Notes: generated by a model from the sequence alone, not told the origin. DNA of 64,000 bases from Okeania hirsuta (GCF_003838195.1 NZ_RCBY01000006.1:18952-82951); one strand, 5' to 3'. Positions 35,397 through 46,239 are shown, numbered from the stretch's first letter. Translations and numbers: made by a program.

Positions 35397-36181
35397 TCTC
35401 CTTGAAAAAAAGAGAATTAACTCAAAATAATTTTTTTTCTTTTTTCTCCTTTAAAGGAGAGGCTTTAAATCTTAATTATTCGGTAATTTTTTTTAAATTA
35501 ACTTCAAAATTTTTACAGGTATAGCAATTTACTCTGGCATATTTACGCATTATTTTTTGTACATCTTTTCTAGATTGCACTTAATAACTCTAAGTTGTAA
35601 GTACCTGAAAGCGCATTGCTATAATTATATTTTTGAATCAAGTCATATAAAACTTTTTGTCAGAGCAAAATGTATTAGTACCTAACCAATTTTACTATTC
35701 AGAATTCTCCTTGCCACTATTGTTTTCATACCCTAACACCTAACCCAAAGTTTTAATATGATAGTAGAGCTTGTTTTAACCTCCATCGACCGCATGTTTG
35801 GTTTTACTGAAATATTTCTTCAACCGATATACATCAACACTCCAAATTAAAATCAATATGATCGCATTTAATCTGTTAACCATTGTATTTCACGCCCCAA
35901 AAATTTTTGTAAATCCAAAATATTCTTCCGGAACAAATGTTTTAAATCTAATCATTAGACATCTTGCAGAAGTCAGGGAATAGGGTATTGGAAATAGGGA
36001 GATGAAATTATTGATTTGATATCTTAAATTGATTTAATTAACACTTTTACCGAAAATTTGTGGTTCAAACCCTTCTCTTTTAAGGGGATAAAAATAAAAA
36101 TTTTCCTTTGAGTCAATCCTATCCGTTTTAAAGGAGAGGTAATTATTAATTATTAATTATTAATTGTTGAAAAGAGTTCTA

Positions 36182-37639
36182 TTAAAACTCAAAGTAAATA
36201 AATTCAGAAGGAATAGTTGCCCCCAGTAAAATAGTTAAACCTAGCAGACCCCTAGATATCCAAGGAGATAGCAATAACTCATACTCATCTCGCTGCTGCC
36301 AAACTGCCAAATGTTCTAAAAATAATGCCCCGATCGCCACAGCTAAAGTAAAAACTAAAGCCCAAGCCTCATTTATGCTATAAGAGCTAAAAGCATCGAT
36401 CACCCCTGAAAGTGAATAAGCTCCAGGTGTAACTAAAGTTACTAACTTAGTACCCAACCTACTAATATTAGTTTCCATAAAAAATAAACAGCCTAGAGTC
36501 ACGGACATAAACGTCAAGGCCCAGGAAACTAAATCAGTTCTAGAAGTCCATCTACCCACAAACCTCTGAAAAGGTCTCCCGGCATATCTGATTGCCAATA
36601 GTAATGCTCCGTGGTAAGCTCCCCATAAAATAAAATTCCAGGCTGCCCCGTGCCAAAAGCCTGAAAGAGTAAATGTTATAAATAAATAAAATGGTGCCCA
36701 TTGTTTATTTGCACCCATCAAAGGAATAAAAACATAGTCCCTAAACCAGTTACTCAGAGTAATGTGCCAACGTCGCCAAAATTCTTGGATACTGACAGAA
36801 GTGTAGGGTGCCAGAAAGTTTAATTCTAGTTTAACTCCCACAAATCTAGCGATACCAACAGCCATAAAGCTGTAACCACCAAAGTCAAAATATATTCTTA
36901 AAGTAAACAAAAAGGCATGAAACCAAACTAACAAAGCATTTGTTGCTTGCTCTAGGTCTATATATGGAGTAATGTTATCTGCTAGAACAAATTTCATAAA
37001 TAAACCTAGAGATAACCATCGCAAACCTAATTCAAAGTTTTCTACAGTAAATTTGAATTTAAAAGATTCTAACTGGGGTAATAATTGTTTGCGTCTTTCG
37101 ATTGGACCTGCTACAATTTGGGGAAAAAATGCGATAAAGTTGACGTAATCTATGAAATTAATTGGCTTTTTCTTTTTCGCTGTAAAAGAATCTACAACAA
37201 ATGCCACCATCTGAAAAGTATAAAAAGAAATCCCTGGTGGAATAGTCTTATATACAGGTAAAGGAAAACTTTGTTGCCAATTATTCGGAATTCCTACCAC
37301 TAAACCTACTACATCTTCTACAAAAAATGTGAGATATTTAAAGTATGCTAATACTGCTACATCAAATACTATTAAAAATGTAGCGATCGCCCTTGACTCC
37401 CAACCACGCCTTTGCAACATTAGTCGCACCATTATGTAGTTGAAAATCACCTCAAATATAAATACGGCAAAACTTTTTAAACTAGCATTTAAAAATAATG
37501 TTAGTGATAATACCATCAAGCCAATGGTATCAAAATAATCTTGCCAGAAGTTTAACCTTTTTCCTAGAGCGCGGATGGTGAAGAAAGGCACACTAAAAAT
37601 CAGCAGCACCCACCAGAAGGAAAAATCCGAAAAATTCAA
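36182..37639 (-). CDS. second MBOAT-family O-acyltransferase
   Basis: A 485-residue polytopic acyltransferase with IPPGISFYTFQMVAFVVDSF, FIAFFPQIVAGPIERRKQL, IYFDFGGYSFMAVGIARF, SIQEFWRRWHITLSNWFRDY and the catalytic His in FWHGAAWNFILWGAYHG. It is only distantly similar to the MBOAT at 29786-31267, so not a recent duplicate. It is the last gene after fatty acyl-AMP ligase, acyl-CoA dehydrogenase and ACP on the same strand, separated from ACP by 535 bp. This makes it the plausible acyltransferase using the acyl-ACP. Start ATG 37639. The acceptor is unknown. Confidence 0.92.
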   Translation of the reverse strand: MNFSDFSFWWVLLIFSVPFFTIRALGKRLNFWQDYFDTIGLMVLSLTLFLNASLKSFAVFIFEVIFNYIMVRLMLQRRGWESRAIATFLIVFDVAVLAYFKYLTFFVEDVVGLVVGIPNNWQQSFPLPVYKTIPPGISFYTFQMVAFVVDSFTAKKKKPINFIDYVNFIAFFPQIVAGPIERRKQLLPQLESFKFKFTVENFELGLRWLSLGLFMKFVLADNITPYIDLEQATNALLVWFHAFLFTLRIYFDFGGYSFMAVGIARFVGVKLELNFLAPYTSVSIQEFWRRWHITLSNWFRDYVFIPLMGANKQWAPFYLFITFTLSGFWHGAAWNFILWGAYHGALLLAIRYAGRPFQRFVGRWTSRTDLVSWALTFMSVTLGCLFFMETNISRLGTKLVTLVTPGAYSLSGVIDAFSSYSINEAWALVFTLAVAIGALFLEHLAVWQQRDEYELLLSPWISRGLLGLTILLGATIPSEFIYFEF

Positions 37640-38174
37640 TTAACTATTTCCTCCTCTATACTTGATAGCAACCTATCCCAATAAATTATGGTATGAGGTA
37701 TTTGTCAATCTCTGAAATATTGAAATATTTTTTAGTTACCAAAAGCAATTTTATTATTGGTAACTAAGATTTTTAATTTTATGAAGATCAAGTCTTAATA
37801 TATACTAAAAATCATTAGTATAACTAAGTAAAAATTCAGCCGTGAGCCATCAGCTATCTGCTATCTGCTATTACTTTTGGTAAACATTCAAAGCTGTATT
37901 AATTCAGCCCGGATTAAATCTTACTACAAAAGTCGTTAAGTCTATTTAAATTTAAACCCTATCCTCAAAAGCAGGGTCTTATAGCACTTGAAGCAAAGGT
38001 TAGAACAGCTCAAGAGTCTAAAACTTAGACCAGGTGTAAGATTTTTCCTTTTGCCTTCTGCCTTCTGCCCTCTGCTATATTGCTGTTTGCGTAGCATCCC
38101 GCAGGGAACTGCTGACTGCTCATAGCTAAATCCTCACATAACTAAGAATTTTCTCCGGGGGTTCTTCAGTTATT
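37640..38174. other. intergenic stretch between ACP and MBOAT genes
   Basis: It contains catcagctatctgctatc heptamer motifs (37848-37872), a diverged copy of the 95-bp dispersed repeat (37980-38072) and a GC-rich island (gcgtagcatcccgcaggg, about 38088). No gene or clear terminator. Confidence 0.5.
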
Positions 38175-38582
38175 TTATGAACCACTTACTCCCTTCCAAA
38201 AACCACCCCAACCTTTACCAGATTTTTCAGCAGTTTCTTCCGCTTCTTCTGTTTTTTCTTCAGAGCTTGCCAAATTTTCTAATGCCTCAGAAATATCAAA
38301 TTCAGAAACTAAATATTGAGCAGATTTTTCTATAGTTGGATAATCCCAAAATAAAGTAGAAGGTAACTCTAATTCTAGTTCATCTTCCAGCTCACCAACT
38401 AGAGTTACTGCATCAATTGAGTCCAAACCATAACGAGTTAAAGGTTCGGTAAATTCGATAGTACTTTTGTCAACAGACAATTGTTCTGCTAACTTTTCAG
38501 CAATCCACTTTTGTAAGATTTCTAAGGGGGAATTTTCTGTTTTTGCTTCAGTATTAAGCGTGCTGGAGTTCTGAACTTGCAT
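38175..38582 (-). CDS. acyl carrier protein
   Basis: A 135-residue carrier protein. The phosphopantetheine Ser (about 55) is in YGLDSIDAVTL, preceded by an N-terminal helix and followed by LPSTLFWDYPTIEKSAQYLV, typical of PKS-type ACPs. A tail of about 35 residues is acidic, then Gly/Trp-rich (KGWGGFWKGVSGS); this is unusual and may be a docking element. The ATG at 38582 lies inside the end of the acyl-CoA dehydrogenase gene (29-bp overlap), so the two are translationally coupled. It would carry the fatty acyl group activated by the ligase. Confidence 0.92.
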   Translation of the reverse strand: MQVQNSSTLNTEAKTENSPLEILQKWIAEKLAEQLSVDKSTIEFTEPLTRYGLDSIDAVTLVGELEDELELELPSTLFWDYPTIEKSAQYLVSEFDISEALENLASSEEKTEEAEETAEKSGKGWGGFWKGVSGS

Positions 38583-40356
38583 TTATTTTATTCTCCTGTT
38601 TTTTAGTTTGTGCTAGTTGAAAAGGAACAATAGAAAAGATTTTATTTTCGTTATCAAGTTTGAGCATTTCTTGAGTAACTTTTTCCCAATATAATTGGTC
38701 TACTTTTCGTGAATGCCCAAAAGGTTGCAGTAGACGATTTAAACATAGTACCAACCACTCACCACCTGCAAAAAACTCACCCAGTATTTCGCGGTTATAA
38801 ATCCACATATGCAAACACGCAGCAGCAGCGTGTAAAGCACAGTATTTTTTAGCTATTTCAAATAATTCTGGTGACTGGTCGTGACCAAACTCAAATGCTG
38901 AATTAGCAATTTTTTGGTCGTGAGCGTTTACTTCTTCAATAATACACTCAGTCAGTGTAGTAATTTGCTCTAAAACTTTAGTATTTATGTTAGCAGTTTT
39001 TAAAGCTTTTAACTGTTCTAAAGCAATTTCTAATCCTTGTAAAGCATCATCAGATCCCCGTCCTACAATTTCCAGTTTTTCTGGTTCAAAAGTAGGCAAT
39101 TGTTTCTCCAAGGAAAAGATTATTTCCAGACGAGATTTAATTGCTTCCATCTTAGCATAATTCCGTCTAGAACGTTGTTTTGTTAACTGACGAAACTGTA
39201 AAATTAGAGAATGCAAATTAACAACTGTACTACCATCAAATACACTAATAATTGAGTTATCTCTCAGCACTTTTTGAAACATTCCCCAGTCATGTTCTTC
39301 CCGCATATAAAAACGAGAACCTAACACCACTGAAATATTATTAATCATCGTTTCTAGCTGAGTAGTAACAAAATATTTCACCACTGCACCCCAGACACTA
39401 AATTGTCCAGGAACAACATGAAATCCTCTCGCTGCTCCAATTGTTTCACAATCACCAATTAAGATGTCTAAAAAGGCTTCAGTCAAAGTTCTGCGAGGTT
39501 GAGGAATATCTAAAACTTTTTTGTTGTAAACAACTCGATTGATCGCAAATTTTAATGTAGTTCTTAAGGCTGTGTCAGCAGCTCCAAGAGAAAAAGCTGC
39601 ACACAAAGTTCTGGTAATTTGAAATCCTTTCAGAGCTACTTCTAGACCGGATCCTTCTCCCTTAATCAACATATCTTCAGGAACAAAGCAATCCTTAAAA
39701 CCTATCCCACTCATATCAGAAGCACGAATTCCGTGGGTAAGGATTTTTGGTAAATTGTAGTAATTTGCTGGGTCTAGTCGGCTTTTTTCTACCATAAATA
39801 AAGACAGACCTCTAGCTCCTCCATCCTCTTGGTCTGTTTTTGCTAATATATAAGAAACTCCAGAAATAGTTGCACGATTTATCGGCCACTTTTCCCCATT
39901 CAGTAAATAACCTCCAGGAACTTTTGTTGCGTTCAAATCTCCACCAATTAGGTCAGCACCATGTTCCTTCTCTGAGTAACCAAGGCACATTGCCCCATGT
40001 TCATCTTTAATATAGGTTGCTAACTTTTGCTTTTGTTCGTCTGTACCTGCCATCCAGGTAATAAAAGACCAAAATAAGGTAGTAAAAGCAATTCCAATTG
40101 TTTGGTCGCGTCTACACAAAACTCTAACAAAGGCCAAAAACTCTTCAAAAGAAGTAAACTCCCCCCCACAATTAACAGGGATATAGTGGTGTTGTAACTT
40201 CCAATTATAGAGCCACTCAATTTCCTGATGTGGAAATTCTTCACTCTCATCAATTTCAATTACTCTCTTGAAAGACATTGTACTGTCTGGATTTTGTGGA
40301 TCGCCAAGAGCACGCTCTAACTCTTCAGCTACCCAATATTGCTTGAGTTTATCCAT
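38554..40356 (-). CDS. acyl-CoA dehydrogenase-like flavoprotein
   Basis: A 600-residue ACAD-superfamily protein, expected to introduce a 2,3-double bond into an acyl thioester using FAD. The core shows CLGYSEKEHGADLIGGDLNA, GEKWPINRATISGVSYIL, IGFKDCFVPEDMLIKGEGSG and FQITRTLCAAFSLGAADTAL. A further alpha-helical domain of about 200 residues extends beyond the usual 380-residue core. Sitting between the ligase (31-bp gap) and the ACP (overlap) implies that its substrate is acyl-ACP rather than acyl-CoA. The catalytic base cannot be assigned with certainty from the sequence alone. Start ATG 40356 with CTAGATAAATAGGAGAT just upstream. Confidence 0.88.
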   Translation of the reverse strand: MDKLKQYWVAEELERALGDPQNPDSTMSFKRVIEIDESEEFPHQEIEWLYNWKLQHHYIPVNCGGEFTSFEEFLAFVRVLCRRDQTIGIAFTTLFWSFITWMAGTDEQKQKLATYIKDEHGAMCLGYSEKEHGADLIGGDLNATKVPGGYLLNGEKWPINRATISGVSYILAKTDQEDGGARGLSLFMVEKSRLDPANYYNLPKILTHGIRASDMSGIGFKDCFVPEDMLIKGEGSGLEVALKGFQITRTLCAAFSLGAADTALRTTLKFAINRVVYNKKVLDIPQPRRTLTEAFLDILIGDCETIGAARGFHVVPGQFSVWGAVVKYFVTTQLETMINNISVVLGSRFYMREEHDWGMFQKVLRDNSIISVFDGSTVVNLHSLILQFRQLTKQRSRRNYAKMEAIKSRLEIIFSLEKQLPTFEPEKLEIVGRGSDDALQGLEIALEQLKALKTANINTKVLEQITTLTECIIEEVNAHDQKIANSAFEFGHDQSPELFEIAKKYCALHAAAACLHMWIYNREILGEFFAGGEWLVLCLNRLLQPFGHSRKVDQLYWEKVTQEMLKLDNENKIFSIVPFQLAQTKKQENKINASSELQHA

Positions 40357-40387
40357 GCTAAATCTCCTATTTATCTAGGTTAAATTT

Positions 40388-42202
40388 CTAGCTATTTTTC
40401 ATTTGGGATGCTAATGACTCAACTTCTTCTTGTAACTTTCGATACTTGGAGGTTAGTTGAGGATTTTCACTCCAGTCAGATATCACGTCTAGGGTTCCGG
40501 CCAAAAAATTGGAACGACAAGCACGACGTTGAATCTTGCCACTAGCAGTCTTAAGAATATTTCCTGACTTAGCCAAAATTACAGCATAAGCTTGTAATTC
40601 ATGGTCTTCTGAAACAGCTTGGCGGATATCATTGATGACTTTCTCCGTATCCAAATCTTGAGTGCGACGTTCTACCTCTTGAACAATGACTAAATGTTCA
40701 TCACCCCTAACTTCGACTGAAAAAGCAGCACCATAATCTGGACGAAGTGCCGGATGAACCTGTTGTACTGTCCACTCAATATCTTGGGGATAGTGATTTG
40801 TACCTCGGATAATAATTAAATCTTTAATCCTACCTGTAATATACAGCTCACCATCTTTCATAAATCCTAGGTCTCCAGTCCGCAAAAACGGACCTTCCCC
40901 ACTATCTTTGATGTAAGCTTGGAATGTTTCTTTAGTAGTTTCTGGACGTTCCCAGTAGCCTTGAGCTACACTGGGGTCTGATACCCAAATCTCTCCCACT
41001 TCATCAGTAGCACATTTTGCTAAAGTTTCTGGATTGACAATAGCTACCTGAGTTTCACAAACTAAGCGACCACAAGATGGATAAGCTCTTACCCCTGTCG
41101 CATCAGGAGAAACTTCTACAATTTTATTTTTTTCTACTAGATCTGTTGCATCTATAGTGCAAAGTACTGGGTCTGTGAGTTTAGGTTTGGCTGAAACCAG
41201 TAAAGTATCTTCTGCTAGTCCATAACATGGAGCAAAAGCATTCCAACGAAAACCACAAGCTGAGAAAGTTTTGTAGAAACTCTCCATAACTTTTGGGTTA
41301 ATAGGTTCTGCTGCATTACCTGCTGCTTCCCAATTACTAAGGTCTAAAGTAGATAGTTGTTTTGGCTTAACTCGGCGAACACAAAGGTCATAAGCAAAGT
41401 TAGGTGCTTGAGAGTGGGTCGCTTTGTAATTTGACAGAGCTTGCAGCCATCTCAGGGGTTGCTTCACAAATGAAAATGGGGACATTATGTAGCATGGAGT
41501 TCCATTATATAGGGGTTCCATCATTCCTTCCACTAACCCATAATCGTGGAAGAAAGGCATCCAGGTAATAGTTTTGCTTTCTGGTGTGTACCCACAAGCT
41601 CTCTGTAGATAGCTTAAGTGATGAATCAAATTTTTGTGGGTCAGCATTACCCCTTTTGGAGTAGAAGTAGAACCAGAGGTATACTGCAAATACGCTAGTG
41701 TATCGCCAGTAATACCTGGATCTTTCCATTCCTGAGCTATTTCTAAATCAACAGATTCAGTATCTATCCAGCGCATTGTCTCGAACTCAGGAAATTCATC
41801 AGCCACTTCTTCTACAAGGGAAATAATTGTGGCCGTTGTTAGCACCAGGGAAGCTTGAGCATCTTGAACTATGGCTCTAAGTCTAGGCAAAGTTCGTTTG
41901 AGACGACCTGCTTCTGGAGGAGGTACTGGAATTGCGATTACTCCAGAGTATAGACAACCACAAAAAGCTGCTATTGCTTCTAGTCCTTGTGGATAGAGTA
42001 GTAAGCCTCGTTCTCCTTTGACTTGATGTTTTTGTAGCAATGCTGCAATAGCTCGTACTCGATGCTCTAGTGAAGCATAAGTAAAGTTTTCCCCTTCTTT
42101 TTTGCCGTCAACCAAAAAAGTGTATGCTAGTTTTTCTGGTTGTTCTGCTGATAAAGTTTGAAGTAGGTCTATTAGGGTGGAATATTTCACTGTCTCACTC
42201 AT
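40388..42202 (-). CDS. fatty acyl-AMP ligase (FAAL)
   Basis: A 604-residue ANL ligase that adenylates a fatty acid and, in the FAAL subgroup, passes it to a carrier protein instead of CoA. Motifs are YLQYTSGSTSTPKGVML (about 170), WMPFFHDYGLVEGMMEPLY, FAPCYGLAEDTLLVS, LRTGDLGFMKDGELYITGR, KDLIIIRGTNHYPQDIE and a C-terminal Lys in KTASGKIQRRACR. The HDYGL and NHYPQDIE segments are characteristic of FAALs. It is the first gene of the FAAL-ACAD-ACP unit. About 1 kb of intergenic DNA lies upstream, where the promoter must be. The chain length is not visible. Confidence 0.93.
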   Translation of the reverse strand: MSETVKYSTLIDLLQTLSAEQPEKLAYTFLVDGKKEGENFTYASLEHRVRAIAALLQKHQVKGERGLLLYPQGLEAIAAFCGCLYSGVIAIPVPPPEAGRLKRTLPRLRAIVQDAQASLVLTTATIISLVEEVADEFPEFETMRWIDTESVDLEIAQEWKDPGITGDTLAYLQYTSGSTSTPKGVMLTHKNLIHHLSYLQRACGYTPESKTITWMPFFHDYGLVEGMMEPLYNGTPCYIMSPFSFVKQPLRWLQALSNYKATHSQAPNFAYDLCVRRVKPKQLSTLDLSNWEAAGNAAEPINPKVMESFYKTFSACGFRWNAFAPCYGLAEDTLLVSAKPKLTDPVLCTIDATDLVEKNKIVEVSPDATGVRAYPSCGRLVCETQVAIVNPETLAKCATDEVGEIWVSDPSVAQGYWERPETTKETFQAYIKDSGEGPFLRTGDLGFMKDGELYITGRIKDLIIIRGTNHYPQDIEWTVQQVHPALRPDYGAAFSVEVRGDEHLVIVQEVERRTQDLDTEKVINDIRQAVSEDHELQAYAVILAKSGNILKTASGKIQRRACRSNFLAGTLDVISDWSENPQLTSKYRKLQEEVESLASQMKNS

Positions 42203-42985
42203 TAGAATAGGAGAAGTATTGGCTTGTATATTCAGATATTATTTGGTTATCTGGATTGGACTTAGGATTTTACTTTAGATTATTTATCCTGAGTAATACA
42301 CCTATTAGAATGTAATTTTAGTGACATTTACTTATTTTGCTTGAGCCTCAAAGCTTGATAAAGCGCTGCAATAAGTGGGTTTTCAACTATGAGGTGGTAA
42401 TTTTTTTTACTATACTCTTAGCCAATCTGTTTTATTTTGGCATAAGTTGATCGACGATTGCAACTTTTAGGTTGGTTCTTTACAGAATCTTTAAGTAATC
42501 GGATAGGCTTGCAGAGAATTTTATCCTACTTCGACCTTTTGAAGGTCAATTTTTAATACTAAAAGTAGTACGGCAAGAGCAAGAGTGGTTAAATACTTAA
42601 CTTTGGCTTCCAAATCAAAAAATCCGATTCAACTGAAAGCAGAAGAGCAGGGTAGGGGAGCCGTAAGTTTGACCAAGTAAGGAGGCAGTCCAAAAATCCA
42701 GGGCTATTTCATTCTTTATAGATTACCTGGGTGTTGGGAGTATGGGAAGTGTAGAGAAAAACTACAACTTTTTTATGGGTTGAATTAACTGTTTGGGGGT
42801 TTGCATTTTCCCATATCCCCCACCAACCCATACCTCCCAAACTCACTCCCCCCAATAAGTTTCAGCCTTAATGAAACAGCTATGCCAAAAATTGGAGATT
42901 TAATTTTTTGTTATTTCCTGATGTAGCAGTCGAAGCAGAACTTAGGACATTCCTAAATGCTCCAACCCAGTCATAGATTACGTAT

Positions 42986-43013
42986 GTACGGGCGAATGGC
43001 CATTCACCCGTAC
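42986..43013. repeat. near-perfect 28-bp palindrome (GGGCGAATGGCCATTC core)
   Basis: The sequence gtacgggcgaatggccattc + acccgtac is self-complementary except for one pair. Palindromes with this GCGAATGGCCATTCGC core are frequent dispersed elements in cyanobacteria (recalled). No coding role. Confidence 0.75.
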
Positions 43014-43107
43014 TGACTTCTGACTTCTGACTTGCGCGTAGGGCTATAGTTGGTCAATCATCTCAATATTCTATATTATTTTAGATAAAAATATAGAATA
43101 TTGAGAA

Positions 43108-43199
43108 TTTATAGTAGTCGAAGGAAAGGTTAGGACAGATCAAAAGCTTAAAACTCAGACAACGTAAGATTTTTCCTTTTTTCTTCCTTCTTCCTTCTA
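43108..43199. repeat. dispersed intergenic repeat, about 95 bp, copy 2
   Basis: tttatagtagtcgaaggaaa ... agcttaaaactcagacaacg ... cttcttccttct; best match is 2501-2600. Confidence 0.65.
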
Positions 43200-43264
43200 G
43201 TATATAATTATTCCTGAGCAAATATTATCTATAATTTGATGAGTTAAAGTAAAACTTTTTTTAG

Positions 43265-43603
43265 ATGAATAATTACAACAATAATAACTTTAAAAAAAAT
43301 CCCGAAGTAGACGAGGGATATGTACCAAATGTCTTGAACCCTCTATCTAATATTTTTAAGTCTATTCAAGGTTTTTATTACCAATTGTTAGAATGGTTTA
43401 AGGAACTTCCTCAATGGGCAAAAATTATAAGTTTAATTATTATTCCTCTATTCATAATCAAGATATTAGAGGCGATTATCAGTTTAGTTTCTTTGTTAAT
43501 TACTATAGCTGTGTTTGGAGGAGCGATTTATATAGGATATAAATTTTTATTCTTACCTAATTATTCAGAAACAGGTAAAGATGAAGGTGAAAGACAGAAA
43601 TGA
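43265..43603 (+). CDS. small membrane protein, function unknown
   Basis: A 112-residue protein: an Asn-rich N-terminus (MNNYNNNNFKKNPEVDEGY), an amphipathic segment (GFYYQLLEWFKELPQWAKII), and two hydrophobic helices (about 58-80 and 82-100). The tail is charged (SETGKDEGERQK). It is not recognised as a named family. It stands alone between repeat-rich spacers, with the next gene 488 bp downstream on the same strand. Coherent topology and codon use support a real gene. Confidence 0.6.
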   Translation: MNNYNNNNFKKNPEVDEGYVPNVLNPLSNIFKSIQGFYYQLLEWFKELPQWAKIISLIIIPLFIIKILEAIISLVSLLITIAVFGGAIYIGYKFLFLPNYSETGKDEGERQK

Positions 43604-44091
43604 ATTATGATTATTGCTGCAAACTATTAATAAATACTCAAAAATATAGATATTAAATATAGATATTATTAATACATTAAAAAATATATAAATAAAGACG
43701 AATACTAGATTTATTGGCAGTCTTAGTCTGAGTAAAATTTGCTCAATTAGATTAGTTATAGTATTTACCTAGTGTAGTGTGAAATAAAGTATCAAAATTA
43801 GTTTGACCACAAAACAATAATAGTATATAGTATTTCTGCGATCGGTTACCAGCACTGTATGAATTGATTACAGGTTTTATCTGTTAACAAAATTTAGACA
43901 TAACGGATAAGTTTGGAAAGTATGGGAAAATAAATATAGAACCAGCTTAAATGTGATATTAGCTCCTTATTTGTTCCTAGTTAGGAAACTAAAAAAAAGG
44001 GTGAAAACAGGTGGCCTTAATAGTAATACCATACTTAACGGTGCAAAATAATTAGTCTAAAAGTTGAGAATACTAGAGTAAGCACATCAAT
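43604..44091. other. intergenic stretch, nothing recognised
   Basis: 488 bp of very AT-rich spacer upstream of the RDD/pentapeptide gene. No repeats with known copies, no ORF and no RNA gene are visible. It should contain that gene's promoter. Confidence 0.4.
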
Positions 44092-46238
44092 ATGACAAGC
44101 CCAACTTTTGGTTCAGATATTTCAGATATCAATAATAGTAATAACACAGAGGCATCGTGGCAACAAAAATCCCAGCAATTACCTATCTGGGTCCGTAGAT
44201 GTGGTGCTTGGACTACAGAAGTATCCCTGGTTGTTCTTAGTGGAATAGTTCCATTTTGGCTTGGTCACTTGGGTAATATAGGCAACAAATCTGTTCCTCT
44301 CAACCCAGTAGTAGCAACCACCACAGAAGCAATTGCCAATACTTTAGGAATTCCTTTACGAAACCGTTATCAGAAAGTAACACCTCTGGCTAATCTATTT
44401 TGGTCTGGAGCATTATTAGCTCCTTTAGCAATTGTAGGTTGGCAATTATTTTTGTTAGCTAGAACAGGTCAAACATTGCCTAAGCGTTGGTTTGAAATCA
44501 GAGTTGTGACAGCTTTAGGAACTTCTCCAGGCTTGAGAAGAACCCTAGTCCGTGAGGGTTTTGCTAAATGGGGATTACCTATGGGAACTGCCTACTTGAT
44601 TTGGTATCTAACTGGGGCATTTCCTTCTTTGGCAATTCTATTAGCATTGTCAGGGTTAGCATTACTAGGTGATATTTCTTTGATTCGTTTCAATAAACTA
44701 CGCCGCACAGGACACGATCGATTAGTAGACACTTTTGTTGTAGATGCTCGCTCTGGCCAATTAGATTCTAATCCTTTTAACTTTATCGATACTCAGACAC
44801 AAGCTTCAATAGCAGCAATTGTTACTACTCACAAAAAATCAGAAGGTTTTCATCTTTGGCCTTGGATGCGAAAAAATCCAGGTATGACTTTACTGATGAT
44901 AACTGCTTTAGGTATGGTCTCGGTTTTGGGGACAATTTTTGGCACTCATGTTTATATTCAAAATCAAGCAAATTGGCGGGAGTTTAAACAACAAGATAAT
45001 GATATGTTTCTGGCTCTTGTGAATAAGTTGTCCCTGACTTCGACTAAACCTCAGCAACGACAAGTGGCAGTTTTAGCTTTGGGTTCTACTAAAGATCCTC
45101 GTGCCATACCATTGTTAGTAGATTTGTTGGGGCAAGAAAATGAATCAAGTATACTTGATGGAATTCAACAATCTTTAGTTAGTGCTGGACCAATGGTAAT
45201 ACCGGAACTACGTCGCTTAAATCAAGCCCTCAAAAATGATCTAGATTCTCTAAGCTATGGAGGCAACTCTCAAGAACAGCTTCTGGTATCTCTGCGACTA
45301 CGAGCTACTCAAAAGGCGATCGCTAAAGTTCTCAAAGTTTACAGTGGGTCGGTTAAAGAGGCTGACTTAAGTGGCGTTGATTTAGGTCAGATAACTTCTG
45401 GCCCTGCTAGCTTTACTTTGATATTAGAAAATACTGATTTGTCTGGAGTGAAATTTAGAGGCGCTACTCTTAATCAGGCTAGTTTTAAGAATAGTCGCTT
45501 TTATGGACCAGGAAAAGATAATCGTTTAGGAACTTTTGACGATTTGATTGCTGATTTGAGTGGAGCAAATCTGATAGAAACCAATTTAACGGGTGCGACA
45601 TTTGGCCCAGTGGTGATGAAACGTGCAGACTTATTTAGAGCAATTCTAAATAAAGCAAAAATGCCTGATTCAATTCTGACAGAAGCCAACTTAAGCAGTG
45701 CTAAGTTAATTGAAACTGATTTACAGCGAGCAAATTTAACAGAAGCAAGTTTGACTGGTGCAGATTTAGGAAGTGCTAATTTATCAGAAGCTAATTTACG
45801 CAGAGCTCATTTAAGTAAAGTTAAGGCTGAAGGAGCTAGCTTTCAATCATCTAATTTAATGGAGTCTAATTGGCAAGGAGCAAATTTATCAGGGGCAAAT
45901 TTCAGTAAAAGTAATTTGAGAAAAGCAGATTTGAGTTTAGCCCAACTAACAAATGTTAATTTTCGGAATGCTCAACTACAGAATGCTAATTTACGAAACG
46001 CAGATTTGAGTTTGGCAGATTTACGAGGAGCAAATTTGAGTGGAACTGATTTAAAAGGAGCCAAATTAGTAACTCCAAAACCGGCTCAATTAGACCAATT
46101 TTTGGCAAGTCCACTTGAGACATTCAAATCCGATTATTTAAGGGGAGTTAATTTTAATTTTGCCAAAAACTTAGATCCTAATCAAATTAATTACATTTGT
46201 AAACAGGGGGGAATTCACGAGCAATGTACGAATAATTA

Positions 46239-46239
<1 letters not shown>
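44092..46239 (+). CDS. RDD-domain membrane protein with HEAT-like and pentapeptide repeats
   Basis: A 715-residue multidomain protein. Residues of about 30-220 form an RDD-type membrane region (RRCGAWTTEVSLVVLS, the GQTLPKRWFEIRVV loop, RRTGHDRLVDTFVVDARSGQ). A single helix follows at about 265-285. A short HEAT/armadillo-like unit comes at about 322-370 (VAVLALGSTKDPRAIPLLVD). From about 425 to 680 there is a run of pentapeptide repeats of the A(D/N)LXX type (ANLTEASLTGADLGSANLSE), with one loop (PGKDNRLGTFDD) breaking the helix. Some cyanobacterial membrane pentapeptide proteins (for example HglK) share the general layout, but identity with it is not claimed. The stop codon TAG spans the junction with a MITE. 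Confidence 0.85.

Larger units (their letters stand above)
42203..43264. other. intergenic stretch of about 1.06 kb
   Basis: It holds the palindrome at 42986-43013, gacttct heptamers (43014-43032) and a copy of the 95-bp dispersed repeat (43108-43199). It presumably includes the divergent promoters of the FAAL operon and the small membrane protein gene. No ORF of note. Confidence 0.5.

Noticed and set aside
35798..35983. 61-codon plus-strand frame in the repeat-rich spacer
   Set aside because: No ribosome site, no domain, and surrounded by solo transposon ends and AT heptamers.
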